A stretch of 64,000 bases of DNA from Scandinavium hiltneri (GCF_024764835.1 NZ_JALIGE010000075.1:248001-312000); one strand, 5' to 3'. Shown: positions 1-9,000, counted from the first letter of the stretch. Program-made: numbers and translations. The notes: generated from the letters alone by a model not told the origin.

Positions 1-600
1 TATTTTGTTCGCCGAAAAGTCGTCAGTCTGGCGGACCAAAAACTCAATATTCTGATGACCTTTATCGGCTCAATGAGCGGGGCGTTGCTGGTTCAGCATG
101 TGCAGTCCGACGTTCTGCGTCAGATCCTGCCGCTGCTGGTGATTGGCATCGGCCTGTACTTCCTGTTGATGCCCAGGCTCGGAGAAGAAGACCGCCAGCG
201 CCGCCTGCACGGGCTGCCGTTTGCACTGGTCGCCGGTGGCTGTGTCGGTTTCTATGACGGCTTTTTCGGCCCCGGAGCGGGTTCATTTTATGCGCTGGCG
301 TTTGTGACGCTGGCCGGATTTAATCTCGCCAAATCTACCGCGCATGCAAAAGTGCTGAACGCCACCTCAAACGTCGGCGGTTTGCTGCTGTTTATCATCG
401 GTGGCAAGGTGATTTGGGGAACCGGTTTTGTGATGATGGCAGGACAATTTTTAGGGGCGCGAATGGGATCGCGACTGGTGCTCAGCAAAGGACAAACGCT
501 GATCCGGCCGATGATCGTCATCGTTTCGGCGGTGATGAGCGCTAAACTTCTCTATGACAGTCACGGGGCGGAGATCCTCCAGTGGTTGGGAATTCATTAA
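1..600 (+). CDS. yfcA: YfcA, TSUP-family membrane transporter (5' end missing)
   Basis: The reading frame is open from the first base of the window and stops at 598-600, so about 199 C-terminal residues of a protein that is about 269 residues in E. coli are present. Glycine-rich hydrophobic helices and the stretch around FYDGFFGPGAGSF are typical of the TauE/SafE (TSUP, DUF81) family of inner-membrane transporters. The family moves sulfur-containing or small organic anions, but the substrate of YfcA is not known to me. The stop codon overlaps the ATG of epmC, so the two genes are probably translated together. The true start lies upstream of the window. Confidence 0.93.
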   Translation, partial: YFVRRKVVSLADQKLNILMTFIGSMSGALLVQHVQSDVLRQILPLLVIGIGLYFLLMPRLGEEDRQRRLHGLPFALVAGGCVGFYDGFFGPGAGSFYALAFVTLAGFNLAKSTAHAKVLNATSNVGGLLLFIIGGKVIWGTGFVMMAGQFLGARMGSRLVLSKGQTLIRPMIVIVSAVMSAKLLYDSHGAEILQWLGIH

Positions 601-1145
601 TGCAACAACACCATTTTCAGCAGCTGATCGACATATTCGATAGCTGTTTTGCTGATGATTTTAATACCCGTCTGATTTCAGGCGAAGACGAACCGATTTA
701 TCTTCCTGCTGATGACGATGCACCGTACAACCGCATCGTCTTTGCGCACGGCTTTTATGCCAGCGCCCTGCACGAGATTTCGCACTGGTGTATTGCCGGT
801 GCCGAGCGCCGTAAGCGGGTGGATTTCGGTTACTGGTACTGCCCGGATGGACGCGATGCGAAAACGCAGGGTCAGTTCGAAGATGTGGAAGTTAAACCAC
901 AGGCGTTCGACTGGCTGTTTTGCGCCGCCGCAGGTTTTCCGTTTAACGTCAGCTGCGACAATCTCGAAGGGGATGTTGAGCCTGACCGCATTGTATTCCA
1001 GCGTCGGGTTCATGCGCAGGTAATGACGTATCTCGCAGAAGGGATCCCGGCGCGTCCGGCGCGCTTCATCGCGGCATTACAAAAATATTATCAAACGCCG
1101 ACGTTAACGGCGGAACACTTCCCCTGGCCGGAAGATCTAAATTGA
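600..1145 (+). CDS. epmC: EpmC, elongation factor P hydroxylase
   Basis: The protein has 181 residues (E. coli EpmC/YfcM 182) and belongs to the old DUF462 family. EpmC adds a hydroxyl group to the beta-lysylated lysine of elongation factor P, the last step after EpmB and EpmA. A histidine-rich HEISHW motif and downstream acidic and histidine residues are consistent with the metal site of this enzyme. I start it at the ATG at 600, which overlaps the TAA of yfcA. An in-frame GTG at 582 would overlap yfcA more and add six residues. It is followed nine bases later by yfcL. Confidence 0.94.
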   Translation: MQQHHFQQLIDIFDSCFADDFNTRLISGEDEPIYLPADDDAPYNRIVFAHGFYASALHEISHWCIAGAERRKRVDFGYWYCPDGRDAKTQGQFEDVEVKPQAFDWLFCAAAGFPFNVSCDNLEGDVEPDRIVFQRRVHAQVMTYLAEGIPARPARFIAALQKYYQTPTLTAEHFPWPEDLN

Positions 1146-1154
1146 GGAAAGAAG

Positions 1155-1433
1155 ATGATCGCAGAATTTGAATCGCGCATTCTGGCGTTAATTGATGACA
1201 TGGTAGAGCACGCCAGCGACGATGAACTGTTTGCCAGCGGCTACCTCCGCGGCCACCTGACGCTTGCGGTCGCAGACCTGGAAGCGGGTGACGATCACTC
1301 TCCGGAAGCGGTGTATGAAAAAGTGACCCAGAGCCTGGAAAAAGCCATTCACGCCGGTGAACTGAATCCGCGCGATCAGGCGCTGGTGCTCGGCATGTGG
1401 GATACGCTGTTCCAGAAGGCAAAATTTAAGTAA
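1155..1433 (+). CDS. yfcL: YfcL family protein
   Basis: A 92-residue acidic, mostly helical protein, the same length as E. coli YfcL. No catalytic motif or membrane segment is visible and the function is not established. It closes the yfcA-epmC-yfcL unit, with an AGGAAAG-type ribosome site just before the ATG, and a good intrinsic terminator follows at once. In E. coli, yfcL lies next to mnmC. Here the GH88/AraC island lies between them. Confidence 0.92.
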   Translation: MIAEFESRILALIDDMVEHASDDELFASGYLRGHLTLAVADLEAGDDHSPEAVYEKVTQSLEKAIHAGELNPRDQALVLGMWDTLFQKAKFK

Positions 1434-1453
1434 GCATGCTGCTGAAAACAACA

Positions 1454-1485
1454 AGCCCCCGATTGCAAAAATCGAGGGCTTTTTT
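1454..1485 (+). terminator. Intrinsic terminator after yfcL
   Basis: Arms AGCCCCCGAT and ATCGAGGGCT, one mismatch, with a 7-base loop, followed by a run of T. It ends the yfcA-epmC-yfcL unit. It may also serve the convergent GH88 operon, because the GH88 stop codon is only 13 bases away, although that strand has no clear T run. Confidence 0.85.
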
Positions 1486-1497
1486 ACACCTGACGGT

Positions 1498-2688
1498 TTA
1501 CCAGTACAGCGGCCAAATCTGACGCAAACGCGCCATGGCTTCGAGATAGAAATAATCGCCCCAGCTACAGCACTGATCCACGCCTTTGCCGCTCGCCATG
1601 TGATAGACCGAATGCTTGAGCAGACCTTCGCACGGCTCGTCGTCGCGAGCGAGATAGTTTTCGGTCAGAGACTTCATGATGCGCAGCGCCATTTCTTCAT
1701 AATGTGCGCGATGCGGATCCAGCGTCGGTAATGCCTTCACCAGCTCCAGCAAACCACAAACGGCAATGGCCGCGGCGGAACTGTCGCGCACGGCGTCCGT
1801 TCCCAGCAGTGCTAAATCCCAGTGGCAAACTTCATCTTCCGGCAGGCGGTTGAGGAAGTAGTGCGCCAGACTACGCGTGAGTTCGACCATGCTAGTGTCA
1901 CCGGTGTGCAGGTAGCTCAGCATAAAGCCGTAAATTCCCCATGCCTGGCCGCGAGACCAGCAGGACGTGTCGCTGTAACCCTGATGCGTGTTACCGAAGC
2001 GCGGTTCACCGGTCACCACGTCCATGTAGTAAGTGTGATACGTCGAGGCATCCGGGCGCACAATATACCGCGCGGCTTGTTCAACGTGAGCCGTCGCAGC
2101 GTCGGCATAGCTCGGGTCGCCGGTTTGCTCGCTGGCCCAGTACAGCAGCGGCAGGTTCATGTTGCAGTCGATAATCATCCGGCCTTGCTGCTCTGGATCG
2201 TTCAGGTCGCCCCAGGCCTGAATGATTTTCGCCGTCGGGTTAAAACGTTCCATCAGCGTATCGGCAGCCTGTAATGCTGTGCGGCGCGCGTCTTCGTCGC
2301 CGGTCAGTCGCCACGCGCTGACGCAGGAAAGTGAGTACAGAAAGCCCAGGTCATGGGTCGCGGTTTCAATGCGTTTCTCAATGCGTTCAGCAAACGAGGG
2401 CAGGGTGCGCTCTGCTGCTTCACGGAAACGCGCTTCGCCGGTCATTTCCCACGCCAGCCACAGCTGCCCGGTCCAGAAGCTGGTGGTCCACTCCACGTTT
2501 TGGGTCCGTGGCCAGACGCCGTTTTCACAGGCCTCTCCAGGGAAACAGTCGCCGAAAGCGGCAATGTTGGTATCCAGTTTTCGCGTGATACGCGTCAGGG
2601 CGGCGTCCAGACTTTGACGCAGTGCAGGCCGGTCGATGGCATACAGCTCAACGGGGCGCAGCGGCTCGGTAACAACAGAACGGGTCAT
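1498..2688 (-). CDS. GH88 unsaturated glucuronyl hydrolase
   Basis: A 396-residue cytoplasmic protein without signal peptide, with the sequence character of the GH88 (alpha/alpha)6-barrel family. These enzymes hydrate the 4,5-double bond of the unsaturated uronic acid that polysaccharide lyases leave at the non-reducing end, which releases the sugar. The two expected catalytic aspartates are visible at D113 (HDLGFL) and D174 (IIDCNMN), and the conserved HQGYSDTSCWSRGQAW block is at 235-250. The CWSRGQAW form favours GH88 over the pectin-type GH105, but linkage and parent glycan cannot be read. It is last in a three-gene operon, nine bases after the symporter, with AAGGAG five bases before its ATG. 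Confidence 0.88.
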   Translation of the reverse strand: MTRSVVTEPLRPVELYAIDRPALRQSLDAALTRITRKLDTNIAAFGDCFPGEACENGVWPRTQNVEWTTSFWTGQLWLAWEMTGEARFREAAERTLPSFAERIEKRIETATHDLGFLYSLSCVSAWRLTGDEDARRTALQAADTLMERFNPTAKIIQAWGDLNDPEQQGRMIIDCNMNLPLLYWASEQTGDPSYADAATAHVEQAARYIVRPDASTYHTYYMDVVTGEPRFGNTHQGYSDTSCWSRGQAWGIYGFMLSYLHTGDTSMVELTRSLAHYFLNRLPEDEVCHWDLALLGTDAVRDSSAAAIAVCGLLELVKALPTLDPHRAHYEEMALRIMKSLTENYLARDDEPCEGLLKHSVYHMASGKGVDQCCSWGDYFYLEAMARLRQIWPLYW

Positions 2689-2697
2689 GACTTCTCC

Positions 2698-3978
2698 TTA
2701 ATGACTTTTTGCAGGGGCAATGGATACCGCGTCCAGCGTCTGCGCGTCCTCGGGATGAGGGTCGCGCTCTGAGCGGCAGCGTGAAAGAGTTAGAGTGGAA
2801 ATCAGCGTAAAGAGCAGGGCGCAGCAGCCCATCATCAGGTAGGTCTGCTCGAAGCCGATTTTGGCGTACAGATAGCCTGCAGGCGGCGCGACAACGACGG
2901 ATCCGACGTAGATCATCGCCTGATAGCCAAGCAGGTACATGGTGGCGTTGACCTTCTTGTGGAAATGCTCAGCGATATATTTGAACACCGAAATCAGCAG
3001 TAGGGCGATCTCCACGCCGTATAACGGTTTGATTATCGAGATAGCCAGCGGATCGGTCGTCAGGCCTGAGGCGATAAGACGCGAACCGACCACCAGGCCG
3101 CAGAGTAATAATCCTTTTTTGGCGCCGTACTTGTTCACCAGCATCGGGACAAACATCATCATCACAAACTCAGTGCCGGACTGGATCATGCTCAGATAGC
3201 CGTACCAGGCGTTACCCTGTTCTTTGGTGCTAAAAAACGAGACGAAGTAGCGCGGGAACTGCTGCTCGGCGACAAACATCATCCAGGCCACACCGGCGAC
3301 ATACAGGCTGAACATCCAGAATTTGCGGTTTTTGAGCAGTAAGATGACATCACCAAAGACGATTTTGTTGTCAGAGATAACGTTATTACTGCGCAGTTGC
3401 TCATCGCCGATTTTCAGGCTGATCAACACCAACAGCATCAACACCGAGGTACCGCTACTGACGAGGAAATTTGCCAGCGGCGTGAGGTTGAACAGCACGC
3501 CAGAAAGCGATGCCGCCAGCGCCCAGCCAAGCGATCCCCACATACGAATGCGGCCAAATTCGAGGTTATACAAACGGCTGAAGCGGTCTGCGTAAGATTC
3601 CGATGCCGCCACGCCAGCGTACCAGCCGAGGCTAAGATACAGCGCGCCGATAATAATCCCGACGAGGGTATGGCTCAGCAGTAACGGTTGATAGACAAAG
3701 ATAAAAAATGGCGCCATCAGTGCAGACACGGCACAGACAAAATAGAGCAGCCATTTGCTCATGCCGATTTTGTCCATGATGTAGCCGTACACTGGCTTCA
3801 TGATCACCGCAAACACGCCGTTGATGGCGAAAACGCTGCCGATGGTGATGCTGTCCAGACCGACTTTCTGGCTTAACCACAGGGCATAAAGTCCAAAGCT
3901 GGAGGACCAGGTAAAGAAGTAGAGAAAGATAAAGCTGCTCATCTTAATTTGCGCAGTGCGCGAGGTTGTCGCGGTCAT
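2698..3978 (-). CDS. MFS oligosaccharide:H+ symporter, LacY/RafB type
   Basis: A 426-residue protein with about 12 membrane helices. It resembles the oligosaccharide:H+ symporter family: the segment with E127 and the EFGRIRMWGSLGWA block (R143, R145) lines up with the LacY region holding E126, R142 and R144, which bind sugar. The LacY cysteine of that block (C148) is serine here. Between a DUF2264 protein and a GH88 hydrolase, it most likely imports an unsaturated uronic-acid di- or oligosaccharide for cytoplasmic cleavage, which is inference from context. GAGGAGA lies five bases before the ATG. Gaps to the neighbours are 16 and 9 bases, so it is co-transcribed. Confidence 0.85.
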   Translation of the reverse strand: MTATTSRTAQIKMSSFIFLYFFTWSSSFGLYALWLSQKVGLDSITIGSVFAINGVFAVIMKPVYGYIMDKIGMSKWLLYFVCAVSALMAPFFIFVYQPLLLSHTLVGIIIGALYLSLGWYAGVAASESYADRFSRLYNLEFGRIRMWGSLGWALAASLSGVLFNLTPLANFLVSSGTSVLMLLVLISLKIGDEQLRSNNVISDNKIVFGDVILLLKNRKFWMFSLYVAGVAWMMFVAEQQFPRYFVSFFSTKEQGNAWYGYLSMIQSGTEFVMMMFVPMLVNKYGAKKGLLLCGLVVGSRLIASGLTTDPLAISIIKPLYGVEIALLLISVFKYIAEHFHKKVNATMYLLGYQAMIYVGSVVVAPPAGYLYAKIGFEQTYLMMGCCALLFTLISTLTLSRCRSERDPHPEDAQTLDAVSIAPAKSH

Positions 3979-3994
3979 GATTGTCTCCTCAGTC

Positions 3995-5827
3995 TCACGG
4001 CAGTTCGGTCAGGGGAAAATGCGTTTTCTGCGTGGCCGACGTCAGGTGAATAACGCCTTGCTCAACGCTGACTTCGGGGGCACGGGTGACGTCGAAATCC
4101 TGCGGATCTCCGGCCCAGACGGCGCTTATCAGCAAATGTGTACCGCGTGATAATTCACCGCGAAGTACCGGTACGGCGGCGCGGTCGGCAAACAGAAGGT
4201 TGCTGTTTGGTGGGGTTAATACCACCTCACCCTGACGGCGTTTTTCACTCAGACACACAATGGCGCTGGTGTCATGCTCGCCGGTCAGACGGCTGGTTCC
4301 GGCTTCCAACTGTTGTTGCGGCAGCGGGCGGGAATTGATGCTGAAGCCACCCTCGGCGCAATCCAGTTCACGGGCGGTTTGCAGCTGATGCACGCGCACC
4401 TGCCAGTCGCCGTGTGCGACCAGCCAGCTGTCGACGGTAACGTCATTCCACGGCAGCCAGCGGCTGTAGATGTAATTTTCATGCACGCTGACCCGCTGGC
4501 ATTCGCGGCGTCCGCGCCAGTAGTTGTCCTTCTCACTGAGCAGCAGCATTGAGTCCGGCGAGGCGTGTGCCAGGCCAAAGCGCCCACGTTCGACGTTAAA
4601 GGCATAGCGCGTCGAGTAGGCAAATTTGCAGTACTTTGCTTCGGTGTTGACGAAATTGTTCCGCTCCAGCTGGCCAGACGTCAGCATCCATAGATGATTT
4701 GGCTGGTGGACCAGGATCTGTGCGGCTTTCGGGATGGCGTGCGGCGTTTCGCGTGGCGGCAGCGGTTCTTCTTTGGCCTGCCAGAAATCACTGTTTTCGC
4801 CCAACGCCAGCACCAGTACGGTTTTCAGCGCCCAGTACGGCGAGCCTGGCGCGTTATAGTCTTCGGCCATGATCAGGTTTGGATAGCTGTAACCGACGCT
4901 TAGCACGCCGTCGCGGTCGAACGGCTGCTGTTGTTGCCACCAACGCAGATGGCGCAACACCAGGCCTTTAAGAATGCCCGGCGAATATACGTCCAGTCCG
5001 GCAAAAGCGGCGGCACTCCAGAATGCGGCCTGCGCAAAGCGATAGGTCAGACTGCGCCCAAACGGAATCGCGGCGCCGTTTTCGTCAAAGAAATGGATAA
5101 AGTCAGCGGCAAAGACGGTGGCACGTTCGCGCAACGTGGCACAGCGCTGCGGATCGACCTCTTTCATCAGCCTGGAATAAATCAGGCCGTAGAAGTGGAA
5201 ACCCATCGAAATGTAGTAATCGCGTGGGCGATCCGGGCCGTCGCTGTACCAGCCGTCGCCGAGCCAGTAATGTTCCATCGCCGCAAAATGGCGCGCAATG
5301 ACTTCGTGGTTGACGGGCATTCCGGCGTGATGAAAACCGACCTGCACCAGAATGGGAAAGAAGTGCCAGTTGTTGTCAGGAATAGTGGCGGTTTCGCTTT
5401 GCTTCAGCCATTGCCACAGATGCTGTTTTTCTTGCTCGTTGAAGTGCGCCAGCAACGGTTGATGTGCCAGCGCCAGCAGCAGACCGTAGGCAGCCATTTC
5501 CACTACCCGCTGATCGCTATGGCCAATTTCTCCCCAGTATTCCGGGTGCGCCGGATGGGTGCCGTTTTTAATAGCCTGAATGTACAGAGAAAGCTGTTCA
5601 GGTTCCTGTCCGCCTGCCAGTAACGGCGTGACGCCCCATAATAAACGGGAGAACGCTTCCATATTGGCGATGCGCTGGCCGTAATGGGTGGTGAAATTCG
5701 CCAGATCCACACCGCTGGCATTATTTTTAAAAAAGGGGGTGACCGCATTCAATATTTCATTCACCCATTGGGTGAGGTCACTGCGCTGTTGTAAAGGATT
5801 TTCAAAGGTAATGTGTTCAGGTTGCAC
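3995..5827 (-). CDS. DUF2264 domain protein, probable glycan-processing enzyme
   Basis: A 610-residue protein without signal peptide or membrane helix. Residues about 1-360 are helical and rich in aromatics and histidine, in keeping with the DUF2264 family and its likely alpha/alpha-toroid. Residues about 370-610 look beta-rich. That two-part build recalls polysaccharide lyases and glycosidases, and the neighbouring GH88 enzyme and symporter support a role on uronic-acid oligosaccharides. The reaction is not known to me. The start is a GTG preceded by GGGAGGG. It is the first gene of the operon, divergent from the AraC regulator. Confidence 0.75.
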   Translation of the reverse strand: MQPEHITFENPLQQRSDLTQWVNEILNAVTPFFKNNASGVDLANFTTHYGQRIANMEAFSRLLWGVTPLLAGGQEPEQLSLYIQAIKNGTHPAHPEYWGEIGHSDQRVVEMAAYGLLLALAHQPLLAHFNEQEKQHLWQWLKQSETATIPDNNWHFFPILVQVGFHHAGMPVNHEVIARHFAAMEHYWLGDGWYSDGPDRPRDYYISMGFHFYGLIYSRLMKEVDPQRCATLRERATVFAADFIHFFDENGAAIPFGRSLTYRFAQAAFWSAAAFAGLDVYSPGILKGLVLRHLRWWQQQQPFDRDGVLSVGYSYPNLIMAEDYNAPGSPYWALKTVLVLALGENSDFWQAKEEPLPPRETPHAIPKAAQILVHQPNHLWMLTSGQLERNNFVNTEAKYCKFAYSTRYAFNVERGRFGLAHASPDSMLLLSEKDNYWRGRRECQRVSVHENYIYSRWLPWNDVTVDSWLVAHGDWQVRVHQLQTARELDCAEGGFSINSRPLPQQQLEAGTSRLTGEHDTSAIVCLSEKRRQGEVVLTPPNSNLLFADRAAVPVLRGELSRGTHLLISAVWAGDPQDFDVTRAPEVSVEQGVIHLTSATQKTHFPLTELP

Positions 5828-5884
5828 GAGGCCCTCCCGTCAGACACGAGAAAATTAAACGTTATTGTTATTGGATTTTTACCG

Positions 5885-5899
5885 CGACTGAATCAGTCG
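5885..5899. promoter_or_regulatory. Palindrome in the divergent AraC/DUF2264 control region
   Basis: CGACTGA-A-TCAGTCG is a perfect 7-1-7 inverted repeat in the 227-base region between the divergent genes. It may be an operator or part of a promoter. There is no direct evidence of which protein binds. Confidence 0.45.
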
Positions 5900-5944
5900 G
5901 CGAAACCAAGCCTAGCCGCTTTTCCTTCAATGGCTGAGTGAGCA

Positions 5945-5962
5945 GGTTCACAAAAATGAACC
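5945..5962. promoter_or_regulatory. Second inverted repeat in the AraC/DUF2264 control region
   Basis: GGTTCA and TGAACC separated by CAAAAA, a perfect 6-6-6 inverted repeat, 45 bases from the first palindrome. A candidate binding site for the adjacent AraC-type regulator. AraC proteins more often use direct repeats, so this is tentative. Confidence 0.4.
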
Positions 5963-6054
5963 GCTATTTTAAATTCGCTGGATTTTCCCCACTGAGAGCG
6001 CAATAAATTGCAAACCGTAGGCTAAAAATTTAATTTTGTTGTCATGGTGACGGA

Positions 6055-6912
6055 ATGAGCGATGTACAGTTACTGGAAAGAATAACCTTAGAAAAACAGG
6101 CGATTTCTTTTAACCGAATGTGGGGCTCCAGCGCGGTCTATTATCACTGGCATCAGTGCGTGGAGTTTCTCTTTATTTCACAAGGCTACGGCATTGTGGT
6201 GGTAGATAATCAGCACTACACCGCACGCCCCGGCAGACTGTTTATCTTCCCGCCGTTTCGCCTGCACAAAGTGCATGTCGATGACAGCGAGCGTAACCAT
6301 TATCACCGCTCCACGATGCATATCGAGCAGTCGGCGGTGGAAAGTAATCTACAGCAGTTCCCGCGTTTTCAGACGCAGTTTGCCCGTCTGGCCGCCAGCC
6401 ACGCGCCAGCCCAGGCGTACGATCTGAGTGAGCATGCCGAATATATGGAAACCGTTCTGGCACAGTTTGCGGCACTGGAATCCAGAGAGCACTATCCGGC
6501 AGACGAAGTGGCTTTTTTGGTGATGCAGATAATGTCGCTCCTGCCCGCGTTACCGCAGGCCAGCGCACCGCAGCAGCAAACCGCGTCGGCGCAAATCATG
6601 CAGTGGCTGGAAGCGCATTACGGCGAGAAGTTTTCGCTGGAGGATTTGGCGCGGGATATTGGGCTTTCGCGCAGCTATACGTCACGCATTTTCCGCCAAC
6701 AGACAGGTGGGAGTATTCACGAGTATTTGCTCACCCGGCGGCTGAAGCGCAGCTGTGATTTGCTGCGCACCAGTGAAATGAGCGTCGATGCGATTGCGGC
6801 GAAAGTCGGTTTTCAGGAGGTTACCTACTTCATCACCTGCTTTAAACGGATGATGCGCCAGACGCCGTTGCAGTATCGCAAACAGGCGCAGCAGCGCATT
6901 AATCTGCTTTGA
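6055..6912 (+). CDS. AraC-family transcriptional regulator of the uronate island
   Basis: A 285-residue regulator. The N-terminal half looks like an AraC-type cupin sensor, with the HWHQCVE segment at 31-37. Residues about 190-285 carry the double helix-turn-helix with the LEDLARDIGLSRSYTSRIF and VGFQEVTYFITCFKRM signatures. It is transcribed away from the DUF2264-symporter-GH88 operon, so it most likely controls that operon in response to the imported sugar. The start is the ATG at 6055, just after GGTGACGG. Its last 14 bases overlap the end of mnmC, which reads the other way. Confidence 0.88.
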   Translation: MSDVQLLERITLEKQAISFNRMWGSSAVYYHWHQCVEFLFISQGYGIVVVDNQHYTARPGRLFIFPPFRLHKVHVDDSERNHYHRSTMHIEQSAVESNLQQFPRFQTQFARLAASHAPAQAYDLSEHAEYMETVLAQFAALESREHYPADEVAFLVMQIMSLLPALPQASAPQQQTASAQIMQWLEAHYGEKFSLEDLARDIGLSRSYTSRIFRQQTGGSIHEYLLTRRLKRSCDLLRTSEMSVDAIAAKVGFQEVTYFITCFKRMMRQTPLQYRKQAQQRINLL

Positions 6913-8908
6913 TAACCGCTTTGCCTTTCAGCAGTTTACGCACCCACAGCCGGTTCGGATTCAGCGCTGCCAGAGTTCTGGCGTCGAGCGGCAGCGGTTC
7001 ATGACTCATCTGTGAAGCCAGAACTTCTGCCGCCAGCGGGGCAGAGCACAGGCCGCGTGACCCAAGGCCACCGAGCATGAACAGGTTGTTGTGAACAGGC
7101 GCTGATTTGGCATTGTCGCGGTTTTCAGCCAGCGTGGCGTAGGTGTCCAGCGTTTGCGGATAATCCGGCACGTTGCCCATCATGGGTAAATGATCGCGCG
7201 TGGCGCAGCGCACGCCGCAGCGGGCTTCACCGTCGCTGACGTCGACTTCCTGTGCCCACATGGCATCCGGGAAACAGTCGAGCAAACGCTGCCGATTATG
7301 CTGCTGATCGTCCTCGCTGTAGGCCATGTCCGTTTGCCCCCGCTGGTAGCTGGCACCGATGCAGTGCTGCTGATTGTGCGGATTTTGCGGCGTGAGATAG
7401 CCGTCGTAACACAGCACCTGACGTAACTTCGCCAGCTCCGGCGTGGTCGGAATATGGCTGACCTGACCGCCCACCGCAGATACCGGCAGCTCCGCCGTTT
7501 GCGAGAACTGATTAATCTGATGGCCGTTGGCGAGCACCACGCTGGTGTGATGTAGTGTTTCACTGTTCGCAAAATGTAGCACCCAGCCGTTGGCCTGCGC
7601 GTCGAGCGTTTCACAATGATGATTCCAGAGAACGTTCAGCCCATTCTGACAGGCCAGTTCGATAACCGCCGCCGTGAGCTGTGCCGGACACAACCAGCCG
7701 CCGAGCGGGTACTGAATGCCCGCGCAGCCCGTTTCGACGCCAAGTGTGCGCTGCACTTCGGCCCTATCCACTTCAACAGCAATTTCTGGCGGCAGTGCCA
7801 GTTTCAGCATCTGAGCAATTTTGTGGCTGCTTTTTTCATCCCAGCCGAGCTGCGTCACGCCGCACCAGTCATGATCAAAAGCAACGGGCAGGGAGTCGTA
7901 CAGACGTCGAGCAAAGGTAAACGCCGCCGGGAAGAAGGTTTCCATTGCCGGATCATGAGCGCTCAGCAGCGGGTAGAGCGCGCCCTGGCGGTTGCCGGAG
8001 GCACCCTGTGCCGGAACGTCATCTTCGCAATACAGCGTAACCTGCCAGCCGCGGCGCAGCAGCGCCAGAGACAGCAGTGCACTGGCAATACCACCGCCGA
8101 TAATCGCCGTTTCTCGGGTTTCACTTCCGGAGCGGGCAAACCACGGCGCGGTGGCAGTTGCTGGTTGAGAATCATCCCGATACCCGGTCAGCATTTCTCG
8201 CTTGCGCCCAAAGCCTTTGCTCTTTTTCATGCAAAAACCGGCGTCATTTAAGCCGCGACGCACAAAGCCCGCTGAGGTAAACGTCGCCACCGTGGCGCCG
8301 GGACGCGCCAGTTTTGCCATCGCGTTAAACAGCGTTGGCGTCCACATATCCGGGTTTTTGGCGGGCGCAAAACCGTCAAGGAACCACGCATCGACCTGCT
8401 GATTCAGGGAGTCATCCAGAGTGTCGACCAGTTCGTTAATATCGCCAAACCACAGATCCAGCGTGACCTGACCTTCATCCAGCACTAAGCGGTGACAACC
8501 GGAAAAGGGCAGGGGCCATTGCGCCTGTAACTGCGCGGCAAAATCAGCCAGTTCAGGCCAGTGCTGATGAGCAAGTTTCAGGTCGTTCAGACGCAGCGGG
8601 AATTTTTCGAAACTGATGAAATGTAATCTTTGTAGGGTAGCGTCAGGCTGCGAGTCGCGAAAAGTCTTAAATGCCTGCCAGAGAGTGAGGAAATTCAATC
8701 CGGTACCAAATCCACTCTCGGCAACCACCAGGTGGGAACGATCGTGAGACGTAAAGCGCTCCGTTAGTCTGTTTCCCCCAAGAAAAACATATCGGGTCTC
8801 TTCCAGTCCGTTATCATTAGAAAAGTAGACGTCATCAAAATCTCGGGAAACAGGTGTACCCTCACTGTTAAATTCGAGGTTGGCAGGTTGTATGGCGTTT
8901 TGTTTCAC
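6899..8908 (-). CDS. mnmC: MnmC, bifunctional tRNA 5-methylaminomethyl-2-thiouridine enzyme
   Basis: A 669-residue protein (E. coli 668). The C-terminal FAD domain (GGGIAS at 271-276) removes the carboxymethyl group from cmnm5s2U34 of tRNA, and the N-terminal methyltransferase domain (GFGTG at 66-70, DGFAPAKNPDMW from 178) adds a methyl group to give mnm5s2U34. I place the start at the GTG at 8906-8908, because KQNAIQPANLEFN is the conserved beginning. The frame stays open upstream to 9169, but that stretch runs into fabB on the other strand and is unlike MnmC. It is divergent from fabB and tail-to-tail with the AraC gene. Confidence 0.94.
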   Translation of the reverse strand: MKQNAIQPANLEFNSEGTPVSRDFDDVYFSNDNGLEETRYVFLGGNRLTERFTSHDRSHLVVAESGFGTGLNFLTLWQAFKTFRDSQPDATLQRLHFISFEKFPLRLNDLKLAHQHWPELADFAAQLQAQWPLPFSGCHRLVLDEGQVTLDLWFGDINELVDTLDDSLNQQVDAWFLDGFAPAKNPDMWTPTLFNAMAKLARPGATVATFTSAGFVRRGLNDAGFCMKKSKGFGRKREMLTGYRDDSQPATATAPWFARSGSETRETAIIGGGIASALLSLALLRRGWQVTLYCEDDVPAQGASGNRQGALYPLLSAHDPAMETFFPAAFTFARRLYDSLPVAFDHDWCGVTQLGWDEKSSHKIAQMLKLALPPEIAVEVDRAEVQRTLGVETGCAGIQYPLGGWLCPAQLTAAVIELACQNGLNVLWNHHCETLDAQANGWVLHFANSETLHHTSVVLANGHQINQFSQTAELPVSAVGGQVSHIPTTPELAKLRQVLCYDGYLTPQNPHNQQHCIGASYQRGQTDMAYSEDDQQHNRQRLLDCFPDAMWAQEVDVSDGEARCGVRCATRDHLPMMGNVPDYPQTLDTYATLAENRDNAKSAPVHNNLFMLGGLGSRGLCSAPLAAEVLASQMSHEPLPLDARTLAALNPNRLWVRKLLKGKAVIKAD

Positions 8909-8983
8909 GTAAGTTACTCGCAGTGCAAGGCGTCCGGCGATCTTAGCGATGTGTGCCGGGTGGCGCAAATTTATACTTAATTT

Positions 8984-9000
8984 GTCTGATCGGACTTGTT
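8984..9000 (+). promoter_or_regulatory. Probable FadR site of fabB
   Basis: GTCTGATCGGACTTGTT resembles the FadR operator (centre TGGTCnGACCA), with the core GATCGGAC kept. It lies directly upstream of and overlapping the predicted -35 element of fabB, where FadR is known to activate fabB in E. coli. Confidence 0.65.
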
